A DNA stretch of 20,473 nucleotides from a virus, in IMG/VR virus record IMGVR_UViG_3300043430_000039, positions 1-20,473 of that record, one strand, 5' to 3'. Below the pieces are notes generated by a model. It was not told where the DNA came from. It saw only the letters and a list, made by a program, of their open reading frames with translations, and searched no databases. Below are positions 1-7,568 of this stretch, piece by piece; the first letter of the stretch is position 1, and each line of letters starts with the position of its first letter. The position numbers and the translations under genes were made by a program.

Positions 1-652
1 GCCGGCCGAGACCGAGTACATACTGCGCCAGCTTCTTCATATGGCCGCTGTAGCAGCTCGGCGTAATCTTGTAATACTGTGACGGGATGACGGTCTCTGT
101 CGGTTGCGGGAACACGTCGTACCATTTAGGCGCGTCTACCGCCAGCTGGGATAGCCGCTGATACCCCGCCCCCAAAGGTGTGAGGGGGGTATACCCCGGC
201 GTATCCTTGTTCGCGGCATTCTGTTTGTCGACGAATGCGTTGTACTGTGCTCGCCACGCGGAAGTGGGTTTGTATGCACTGAGTACCGAGTAGCTCGATA
301 CATTCGGAGGCGGCCCGAAGTCCCACTCACCGGCGTCCAGCTTGCTCGCTGTGGTCAACGTGCCGCCCTTGACGACCCCGGAATAAAACTTCGGTCGGCT
401 GCGTGCCTCTTGTACCGCCTTCGCTGAGGGTACGGACTGCGGCGCGGCATTGATAATGATGACCGACTGCTGTGCGGTGTACAGAGCGTAGGCGACGACA
501 CCTTCGACAAGCGTCGCCGACTTGCCGAACATACCCACACCCGCCGCATCGGCTACGCCTCGGGCCTTATTCAGCAGGGTGTGGGCTTCCCCCATGAAGA
601 GGGCAGCGCGTTCGCTGTCGCCTTCATAGATGAGCTTGGTCGGGCTGTGCAT
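1..652 (-). CDS. Hypothetical phage (probably virion) protein, 3' end cut by window edge
   Basis: An uninterrupted reading frame starts at the ATG at 652-650 and runs to the window edge with no stop, giving 217 visible residues. The start is set by a TAATG junction in which the stop of the upstream 198-residue gene overlaps this ATG, so translation is probably coupled. It begins MHSPTKLIYEGDSERAALF, followed by an Ala/Gly-rich, weakly hydrophobic stretch at about residues 28-70 and then a Pro/Ser/Tyr-rich part. No signal peptide or known catalytic motif is visible. I do not recognise the family. Its place at the end of a run of structural genes suggests a virion component, which is inference only. 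The protein is incomplete here, so an informative C-terminal domain may lie outside the window. Confidence 0.8.
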   Translation of the reverse strand, partial: MHSPTKLIYEGDSERAALFMGEAHTLLNKARGVADAAGVGMFGKSATLVEGVVAYALYTAQQSVIIINAAPQSVPSAKAVQEARSRPKFYSGVVKGGTLTTASKLDAGEWDFGPPPNVSSYSVLSAYKPTSAWRAQYNAFVDKQNAANKDTPGYTPLTPLGAGYQRLSQLAVDAPKWYDVFPQPTETVIPSQYYKITPSCYSGHMKKLAQYVLGLGR

Positions 653-1248
653 TACGCCGACGTCAGTACGACACGGTACCCGACGTTGTAGATATCCGTG
701 TTTTGAAGTACGCGCGGTGTAGAAAAGCGCGTCGCGGACATCAGTACGCCGGAGGTTGAGCCCTTACCGCTGTCGCTCACCAGCGCCGCGCCTTGTACAG
801 TCAGCGAGCTAGCGGTGACGATGGTAAAGGCTGCTTTGCTCGCGGTGTTGTCGATGGTGTTGGCCGCAGCTGCGCCGGGTTGGAACAGGCGGCGCGTACC
901 CTCACTGTAGCCTTCGGTGCCGGATACAATCTCGTTGGCGGTTGCAGCGAAGTTTGCGGCATTCCAGCCCGCAGCCGGGTTGATCGCGCCTGAGTAGAGG
1001 GCGAGGTACCATTGGGCGATCTTGATGGACGCGCCCAGCGCGACGGCCAGCAGGTGTGTCAGGCCTTCGTCGGTAACGAGGTTACCGTCTTCGCGGACGT
1101 CTTCACCGTTTACGTCGTGGATGTACAGGCCGCGCGCCATGACTTTAGCAGCGGGGAAGAACACACCTTCGTCAGTCTGTTCGTAGCGGTTGTTTGCCAG
1201 CGCGTCGTGGAATTCCTTCGCGTGGCGTTGCAGGTCGTGGTCAAGCAT
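652..1248 (-). CDS. Conserved phage virion-type protein, 198 aa
   Basis: The start at 1248 (MLDHDLQRHAKEF) is preferred over an upstream TTG because a strong AAGGAG lies 5 bases before it. The protein has an N-terminal helical part (about 1-40), then a motif around VNGEDVREDGNLVTDEGL (about residues 45-62), then a long Ala/Thr/Ser/Gly-rich part likely to be beta-rich and ending in GYRVVLTSA. No membrane segment or enzyme motif is seen. From memory, proteins of this pattern occur in the structural modules of various tailed phages and are annotated as structural or hypothetical; I cannot give a precise role. A 78-base gap separates it from the upstream 394-residue gene, and its TAA overlaps the next ATG. 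A tail or adhesin-associated part is the best guess from context. Confidence 0.85.
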   Translation of the reverse strand: MLDHDLQRHAKEFHDALANNRYEQTDEGVFFPAAKVMARGLYIHDVNGEDVREDGNLVTDEGLTHLLAVALGASIKIAQWYLALYSGAINPAAGWNAANFAATANEIVSGTEGYSEGTRRLFQPGAAAANTIDNTASKAAFTIVTASSLTVQGAALVSDSGKGSTSGVLMSATRFSTPRVLQNTDIYNVGYRVVLTSA

Positions 1249-1253
1249 GACAG

Positions 1254-1259
1254 CTCCTT
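1254..1259 (-). promoter_or_regulatory. Ribosome binding site that fixes the start at 1248
   Basis: On the minus strand this reads AAGGAG, 5 bases before the ATG at 1248. It decides the start against an in-frame TTG further upstream, which lacks an obvious site. Confidence 0.75.
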
Positions 1260-1326
1260 GTGGAAGAAGAAGCTGCTTCAATGCTTACGCTCCGCAGACG
1301 GTTCCAGTATGAATTACATGGCGCGG

Positions 1327-2511
1327 TTATTCTACCGTAGTTATTACCCGGTTAATACCCCGCACCGGCGCCAGCACGGACGCTGTCGCGTCCCCGGCGA
1401 GCCCGCCAACACGGTCTGATTGGAGGGGGGTAACGCTGCCGTCTGGCGTACCGAGGTAGTATCCGTCATGCGCTAGCCATGCGGCGTATAATCCGCCCCG
1501 CCGGGCGAAATCTTCTTCCAGCAGGCCCGCCGGCACAGCCAGTCCGGACCACGGCACCGGGGGCGGGGCCGCCATTTTTGTATGCGCCGCGTTCGGCCCG
1601 TCACCGGCGAGGTAGTGCAGGTGCTCGCGCGTGCCGACATACAGTCCGGACTCTACAGCCTGCAGCAGTGTGATTTCGCTCTCGTACAGCACAAACCCGT
1701 GCTGCGGCGCGGTGAGTCCGTAATGTAGCGGCTCCGAGAAATACAAGACATTACCGCGCGCGACATACATCCGGCCGTTATACCCAGCAAGCAAGCGGCC
1801 CCCCGGCATCTGCGTCAGGTACTGGTTTGTCGCCGCTTTACCCTCGGCCTGCGCGCCGATAAGTATCGGCGGTACCAGTCCGGCCGGGATGTCGAGCGCG
1901 TGGTACAGGCGGTCGCCATCTGGCTGTGTCATATACACGCGCACGTCGCATCCGGCGGGTGCGGGCGGGATATGTAGCAGCTCCACACCTGCCGTGGTGT
2001 AGGTAAACGTTATCGCCGATACACCCGACTCTTCAGTCGCCGATACGAACGACAGCGCCAGACCGTAGCGCCCCGGCATCAGGCCGCCTACCCCGGCCGT
2101 ACGGATAGCCGGGGACGCCGGGGTAGGTAGTCCGGCGCGCACAGTACTATGCCCGTCAGCGGATACGCAGCCGAGCATGTCGCCGTCGGTAAACCAGACG
2201 CGCCCCGCATGCCGGGTGTACGCCACAGGGTTGATCGGGTGCAGACCCGTGGCGATCAATGTAGTTGCTAGTGGGTAGTCTACGCGATAGAGCCCATCCC
2301 CTTGCGCGCACAAGGCAAAAGTATCAAACCCCTGCAAACACCGGGCGCCGGGTAGCAGGCCTGCCGGGGTGAACCCTTCACGCACGTAGCCGATACCGTT
2401 CGCAGCGACGTCGACGTTGGTGATGTCACGGGCTCGATCGGCCGGTATATTAGTCGGGTCGGTTTTGGTGTCCATACCGCCGGCAAATTGCATACGATTA
2501 GTGGGTAACAT
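1327..2511 (-). CDS. Phage virion protein with propeller-like composition, 394 aa
   Basis: The ATG at 2511 follows a GGAG at suitable spacing, and the gene overlaps the end of the giant gene before it by 14 bases, which suggests coupled translation. The N-terminus carries a FAGGMDTKTDP motif (about residues 9-19) followed by N-D and G-x-x-R-E-G-F, a pattern I associate with a phage structural family found next to large repeat proteins. The body has repeated short beta-type segments ending in GLYRVDYP, GRVWFTDGD, GRMYVARGN and GLYVGTREH, as expected of propeller blades. No signal peptide or membrane segment is seen. A tail or head-completion part is plausible; a beta-propeller adhesin is the alternative. 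The structural class is fairly sure and the exact role is unknown. Confidence 0.85.
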   Translation of the reverse strand: MLPTNRMQFAGGMDTKTDPTNIPADRARDITNVDVAANGIGYVREGFTPAGLLPGARCLQGFDTFALCAQGDGLYRVDYPLATTLIATGLHPINPVAYTRHAGRVWFTDGDMLGCVSADGHSTVRAGLPTPASPAIRTAGVGGLMPGRYGLALSFVSATEESGVSAITFTYTTAGVELLHIPPAPAGCDVRVYMTQPDGDRLYHALDIPAGLVPPILIGAQAEGKAATNQYLTQMPGGRLLAGYNGRMYVARGNVLYFSEPLHYGLTAPQHGFVLYESEITLLQAVESGLYVGTREHLHYLAGDGPNAAHTKMAAPPPVPWSGLAVPAGLLEEDFARRGGLYAAWLAHDGYYLGTPDGSVTPLQSDRVGGLAGDATASVLAPVRGINRVITTVE

Positions 2512-5500
2512 TGGATGCTCCGAAAGTTGAAAAGTCAGTCTCTCCGGCGACGATGACTACGCGGTCGCGGCAGCCGTAGATATTGGTTACCGCCGGCGGC
2601 TCATACCCGCTGCAATCCACACCTGCAGGGCGTAGCGGCCGGCCGATACGCGCGCCGGCCGGCGGTAGCGGGGCGATGCCGGTAGCCCCCACTGACCGGT
2701 CGATACGGTAGCGCCCCCAGCGGGTCATATCCTGTGCGTATGGCGTAATCATGCCATACACCGCGCGGCTCGGCGCCCCAACGAGCGCGGCATCGAACGA
2801 GTCCGGACTGACCGTGAACCGGGCCTCTACGCGGGGGCGTGTCAGCGCCGGCGCCGGCGCAGCCACCGAACGCGCGACAACTGTCCGTACACGGTAGCTC
2901 ACCTGCGCGATGACGACAGGTAGCGCCTGTATACCGGCGACCGCGTATCGGCTGATGCCGTGCCGTACATACAGGCGGTGCTTCATTGCTGATATATCCT
3001 CACGGCACACCAGCGCCATATCTTCGCCTTCTACTGATAGTGTGCGATGGCGGTAGGCGATCTGCGTGATCGTGATCTCCGGCGGCACAATGCCCATTGG
3101 GTTGAGCCGGAACGGCGGGTGTGCCCATACTAACGGTACGTGCAGGGCGTCATCCCCGCTGGGGTAAACCCGGCGTATCAGGTTCTCGACACGCGAATAC
3201 CCGAACCCGGTGGCGCTGAAGCCAGTAGGGATCAGGTACGGGCTCCACACAGGCGGCGGGGTGTAATAGCCGGTGACGGGCTCCCCGAATAACGCGGTAT
3301 CGAAATTATATTGCGGCGCGTCGGGCATGTAGTCATCGGTACTCCTGCCCCAGTACGGGGCGATATACTGCGGCCCGCGAACCTCGACCATACCATACGC
3401 CCTGCGGTTGGAGTCCCAGCCGGTTGCGAATATCTTGTTTGTCGATACCGTCGGTATGCCGGGGTTGGGTGGGGGTATGGGTATGCTGCGGACTGCTCTG
3501 TGTTGGTTACTGACGTCGGGCTCCCCGAATACCGGTTTAACCCCCTCCTTCCCCGGCTCCGCAAGGTGTGCATCTACGAGCCATTCAGCGCGGACGTCAC
3601 CGAACGGACCCAGTACCGCCGGGAACATGAACACCCTCGAAGGTTCAAACACCAAGGGTCTTTCCACAGTGTTGATGAGTATGGTGCGGTGTTTGAAGCT
3701 GATCCACGGGTCGCCGGCCTTCGCCGAATCTCCAAGCGTGGAATCGATCAATATACCGTTCGATGTGACGGTGGGGCTGCCGAACTTCGACATATCCTCA
3801 CCGACCATGAGCGCCGAACGCCTATTGATAGTTACCGGGGGTAGGTCTGTTACCCCTATACCGCCAGCGATACATCGCTGCGTGTTGGGTAGCTGCGGCT
3901 CGTCGTGCTTCACCTCCAGCAGGCGCGAGAAGCTGTCGGTCGCGGCGCCGCCGGGGCGGATCGTGCGGTTACGCAGTGTGGGGTTCGGAGCGCCTACTCC
4001 CGCCGCCGGAATACCCACTCCACCGATATCTACCACCCGCACGCGGAAGCTCACCCAAGGGCCGTAATACCCCGGTTGCAGCGCGAACCCGATCACCCAC
4101 GCTTGCGGGTTGAAGTTCTTGACCGTCGGTGCCCCGTATTTGTCTTGCGGGTACCCGTGCGCCCCGGCGATATTCCGCTTGCTCTCGACGAACAGATTAC
4201 CGTAGCGATCTTGCCCGAACGGTACCGGGTACACGCGCTGTATGTAGAACCCGATATACGGCGGTGCAATGTATGGCGTGTCGTAACGTGCGACGACGAT
4301 CGTCCGCACACGGTCTGCTACGAAGACTCGGGAGGGCTCGACGGGGGGCGGCGCCGACACGGGGTATATAAGCCGCTCGTTGCGCCATACCGTCGGAAGC
4401 CCGGCATACGGGCGCGCGATACCCCCTTTATCCGGTAATACCTGCCGCAGGTTCCACACGGCTGTCCAGCGACCGACTGCACCGAGAACGTCGCCGTCAG
4501 GCACCACCGTCCGGATGCGCGGAGCGGCCATCACCTCCCCGAACAGTGCGGAGTCTGTACCTGTCGGCAGCAGTGCCCGCCCTGCATTCAGGATGGTGTA
4601 GTAGTGGCTGACGAAGGACGTATCGTAGCCGGCAGGGCGTACTGTCTTGTTCCGCTGGGTTACGCCCGGTACGCCGAATACGTCCGGCATGAGCGGCGAC
4701 CATGTAGTGCAGTATGTCCGCCAGTTCCAGACCGAGCCCTCACCCGCCAGCGTAGCCTTGAACCCTTCGACTGCGCGTCGCCGATGCCGATGTGAAACAT
4801 CGGCGTACCCGAAAGATGACAATACGCCAAACGTCAGCGGCCATACGAGCTGCTCATTGCGCCAGACGTCTGTGTCACCGAGTCGGGACTGGTCTCCGCA
4901 CCCTGCAACGATAGGCTGCAGGCGGTATGAGGTGCGTAGTACGCCGAAGGCCGCGCCGGGGGTGTCGAAGAACACGCCCTCTGGGTATACCGTGCGCCGC
5001 TGCAGCATGACATCAGTCGTGCCGAACTTGTCTGTGCTGAAATGCGGGATGTATACCCGCCGATACTTGTACGCCGCCTGCGTGTTGCCGAACACCGGTG
5101 AGTCGTGTCCGGCTACCGGTACGTAGCGACGCGCGAGTTCTACCGTCACCTCCGATATCTGTGTCAGGGCAGTACCGTCCGGGTACACCGGGCGCACCCG
5201 ATGCGCGGTGTGCGGGTCTCCGAACACTGGTGACTGGAACCCGGCGGGCGCCGCGCCCAGATGCAGGTTGAACACACTGATGTCGCCGAACACCGTCATC
5301 AGGCTGCCGTACACCTGCTTCATACGGTTGAAGCGGTCGGCGTCAGTCACCCCGAAAGTCAGGGACTCCCAGCCGCTCGGCCGGAACACGAGGGCTGCGT
5401 TGCGCACACTGACAGGCGGCGCTATCGCATGATCCGCGCCGAGTGGCTTCGCCTGCTTGCGTGCGTTGCGTACCGTCGGGTGGAACGAGTTGAAGCTGGC

Positions 5501-7567
5501 ATGATCGGTCGTGTCCGGTACGACGATCTTGTTGAAGTTACGTATGTCCGGATCGCCGACGTGCCATACGTCGAACGCAGCGACAGAGAGCGGGTAAGTA
5601 AACTGTCTCAGGTCAGTGACAAATACCTGCTGTACTTCTGCGGCATCGAACCCGTCAGGGCGCAGCTTGTTATCCCGTAGCGCGATAGTGCCAAAGCTGG
5701 TCCCGTATAACGTGGTCGGGAACACCGCTCGGTTTTGTAGCTGGACGTAGGGCTCACCGACGATGCGGTGGCTGCCTGTTGCCGGGTATACGTAGCGCTG
5801 CTGTAGCCGCGTATTTGCGACCCCGAAAGCTGGTGACGGAGGGGCTATGCCGGCAGGGTTGGCCGCGTAAGTGATGACTGAGCTGACGTTAACCGATGCT
5901 TTGACTATCCACTCACCGAGCGGCTGCCATCCCGGAGGGATGTACCCCGCGCCCCCCGGCTGGATGCGCTGATCGAACGTCATCGACAGGTACGCCTCGG
6001 TGTCCGACATCAGCCGGGTATTACCGAGTCTCTGGTGGAGCGCCCAGTCTGGAGCGCTTAGTGCCGGCGGGCGGGTTATGTCAGGCGGCCACGGTGTAGC
6101 CGGAAACGCCATGTACTGCTCGGGCAAGGCGTATGGTGGCGGCCATAATTGTGTACTGGGTACGACGCCCCCTTGGGCGATCGGCAGATACCCCGCTACT
6201 GTGTGCCGGTCTGCGCTGCCATACAGCAGGACCGTCCCGTGGGAGGTGTCGATCGCCGCGAGGTTCGCGCTGCACTGTGGGCGTTGCTCCGGTACGGAGC
6301 AGGCGGGGGTACTGCCGGACGGCTCGAAAGCAGCGACCGATACTTCGTTCAGCGGGGTGAGCGAGAGGTCGTAGGCGTAGGCGGTGGCTGTACCGTCTAC
6401 CACCCATACCACATGCTCGGTTACCGCCAAGACGTGCGTATTCGGCGTGACGCTAACCGTAGCGACTGGTAGCCCGGTATCAAGATCGAGGCGCTTCAGT
6501 TCGTCGGTCGCAATATCCAGCAAAAACAGGGCCGTGCTGTTTGCTGCGAGGTGTGTGGAGAATGATGGCGCCGATACCAGCGGCGAGGCGTTTACACCGA
6601 CGCCTCCGTACAGCATGTCGGTCTGCCCGTGCGTAAAGTAGACCCGGTTGCCTACCGCCGCAAAAGCGTAAATATCGCCCTGCCCCAGATTACTGTGGGC
6701 TACATAAGTGCCGTCGCTGGTCAGCTGCAGCAGGCCGATATACATCGAATTGTCTGCGCGCCGGGCATAGCAGGGCATGAGCATATCCCCGGCGACATTG
6801 GTGAAGCCGAATTCAGGGGAAGGCTTGATAATGTCCCCGGAGACCGGATCGGATACGACGCGCTGAACCTCGTCAGTCTGCCAAGTCTGCCTGTCGAAAC
6901 GTGTCAGGAAGTCTGATGTCGGGCTAACGGGTGAGAACGAGGTGGCTACGAAGACATAGCTGTCGGAGTGGAACACCGTGCGGGGGCCGCCCGACACAGA
7001 AGGCACGCCTCTGTTGAAGTAGTCCAGATACCGCAAGGCGTGCCGCCGGCGATCTTCCGGCTCGACGCGGGTAGTGCCGAAACCCGTCGCTACGAACCCG
7101 TTTGTACGCAGGTACTCGTGCTGGTTATGTACGGCGGTAGCCCCGAATAGGCTGGAGTCTTTCCCCGATGCGCGGAAGAAGCTATGAAAATTCCATACTT
7201 TACCCGGCGTGCCCATGTCCAAGTGGTTCGCACCACTTACCGGTACCGTGCGCCGCGTGTTCACAGCCTCTGGCGTACCGTACTCAGCAGTGTTAGTACC
7301 GACCGTAGTGACGCCCTGAGCGCTGTTGAATACAGTCGCTGTGCCATGCGCCGACGCGTCGAAACCGTTAAGGGTAGTGACGCGGGATTTGTTGCGTATC
7401 GCCGGGGGCGCTATGGCACCATCAGTGAACGCATCCGGGTAGACGGCTTGTGCGTCGCCCTCCGGTGGCGGTATGAGGTTCGCTTTAATCAGGCGCGCGT
7501 CAGGCGGCGTGTATTCGCTACGTAATACCGTCTTGAGAAGCCTGCTGTCTGGCGGGGTGTAAGACAT
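2498..7567 (-). CDS. Giant FG-repeat virion protein, 1689 aa, with propeller-like insertion
   Basis: One continuous frame of 1689 residues begins at the ATG at 7567, one base after the preceding stop. Residues 1-35 hold two copies of a YTPPDxRLxK motif about 16 residues apart. From about 45 to 170, and again from about 575 to the end, there are dozens of diverged short repeats of the form FG-x-P/T-x-V-x-N-x-x-R-x-V-x-P-x-G. Their spacing ranges from about 22 to 45 residues, as expected of stacked beta-hairpins. Between them, residues about 190-460 differ: hydrophobic strands separated by turns such as FLLDIATDELKRLDLDTG look like beta-propeller blades. No signal peptide, membrane segment or enzyme motif is evident. 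By size and place, between the receptor-binding candidate and the 394-residue protein, it is probably a long tail fibre, tail spike scaffold or other virion appendage. This assignment is inference. Confidence 0.88.
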   Translation of the reverse strand: MSYTPPDSRLLKTVLRSEYTPPDARLIKANLIPPPEGDAQAVYPDAFTDGAIAPPAIRNKSRVTTLNGFDASAHGTATVFNSAQGVTTVGTNTAEYGTPEAVNTRRTVPVSGANHLDMGTPGKVWNFHSFFRASGKDSSLFGATAVHNQHEYLRTNGFVATGFGTTRVEPEDRRRHALRYLDYFNRGVPSVSGGPRTVFHSDSYVFVATSFSPVSPTSDFLTRFDRQTWQTDEVQRVVSDPVSGDIIKPSPEFGFTNVAGDMLMPCYARRADNSMYIGLLQLTSDGTYVAHSNLGQGDIYAFAAVGNRVYFTHGQTDMLYGGVGVNASPLVSAPSFSTHLAANSTALFLLDIATDELKRLDLDTGLPVATVSVTPNTHVLAVTEHVVWVVDGTATAYAYDLSLTPLNEVSVAAFEPSGSTPACSVPEQRPQCSANLAAIDTSHGTVLLYGSADRHTVAGYLPIAQGGVVPSTQLWPPPYALPEQYMAFPATPWPPDITRPPALSAPDWALHQRLGNTRLMSDTEAYLSMTFDQRIQPGGAGYIPPGWQPLGEWIVKASVNVSSVITYAANPAGIAPPSPAFGVANTRLQQRYVYPATGSHRIVGEPYVQLQNRAVFPTTLYGTSFGTIALRDNKLRPDGFDAAEVQQVFVTDLRQFTYPLSVAAFDVWHVGDPDIRNFNKIVVPDTTDHASFNSFHPTVRNARKQAKPLGADHAIAPPVSVRNAALVFRPSGWESLTFGVTDADRFNRMKQVYGSLMTVFGDISVFNLHLGAAPAGFQSPVFGDPHTAHRVRPVYPDGTALTQISEVTVELARRYVPVAGHDSPVFGNTQAAYKYRRVYIPHFSTDKFGTTDVMLQRRTVYPEGVFFDTPGAAFGVLRTSYRLQPIVAGCGDQSRLGDTDVWRNEQLVWPLTFGVLSSFGYADVSHRHRRRAVEGFKATLAGEGSVWNWRTYCTTWSPLMPDVFGVPGVTQRNKTVRPAGYDTSFVSHYYTILNAGRALLPTGTDSALFGEVMAAPRIRTVVPDGDVLGAVGRWTAVWNLRQVLPDKGGIARPYAGLPTVWRNERLIYPVSAPPPVEPSRVFVADRVRTIVVARYDTPYIAPPYIGFYIQRVYPVPFGQDRYGNLFVESKRNIAGAHGYPQDKYGAPTVKNFNPQAWVIGFALQPGYYGPWVSFRVRVVDIGGVGIPAAGVGAPNPTLRNRTIRPGGAATDSFSRLLEVKHDEPQLPNTQRCIAGGIGVTDLPPVTINRRSALMVGEDMSKFGSPTVTSNGILIDSTLGDSAKAGDPWISFKHRTILINTVERPLVFEPSRVFMFPAVLGPFGDVRAEWLVDAHLAEPGKEGVKPVFGEPDVSNQHRAVRSIPIPPPNPGIPTVSTNKIFATGWDSNRRAYGMVEVRGPQYIAPYWGRSTDDYMPDAPQYNFDTALFGEPVTGYYTPPPVWSPYLIPTGFSATGFGYSRVENLIRRVYPSGDDALHVPLVWAHPPFRLNPMGIVPPEITITQIAYRHRTLSVEGEDMALVCREDISAMKHRLYVRHGISRYAVAGIQALPVVIAQVSYRVRTVVARSVAAPAPALTRPRVEARFTVSPDSFDAALVGAPSRAVYGMITPYAQDMTRWGRYRIDRSVGATGIAPLPPAGARIGRPLRPAGVDCSGYEPPAVTNIYGCRDRVVIVAGETDFSTFGASNVTH

Positions 7568-7568
7568 A

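Noticed and set aside
3311-7525. Many plus-strand and other-frame open frames within the giant repeat gene
   Set aside because: They are Arg/Pro/Ser-rich shadows of a GC-rich gene without recognisable motifs or ribosome sites. The minus-strand frame is uninterrupted for 1689 codons and carries clear repeats.
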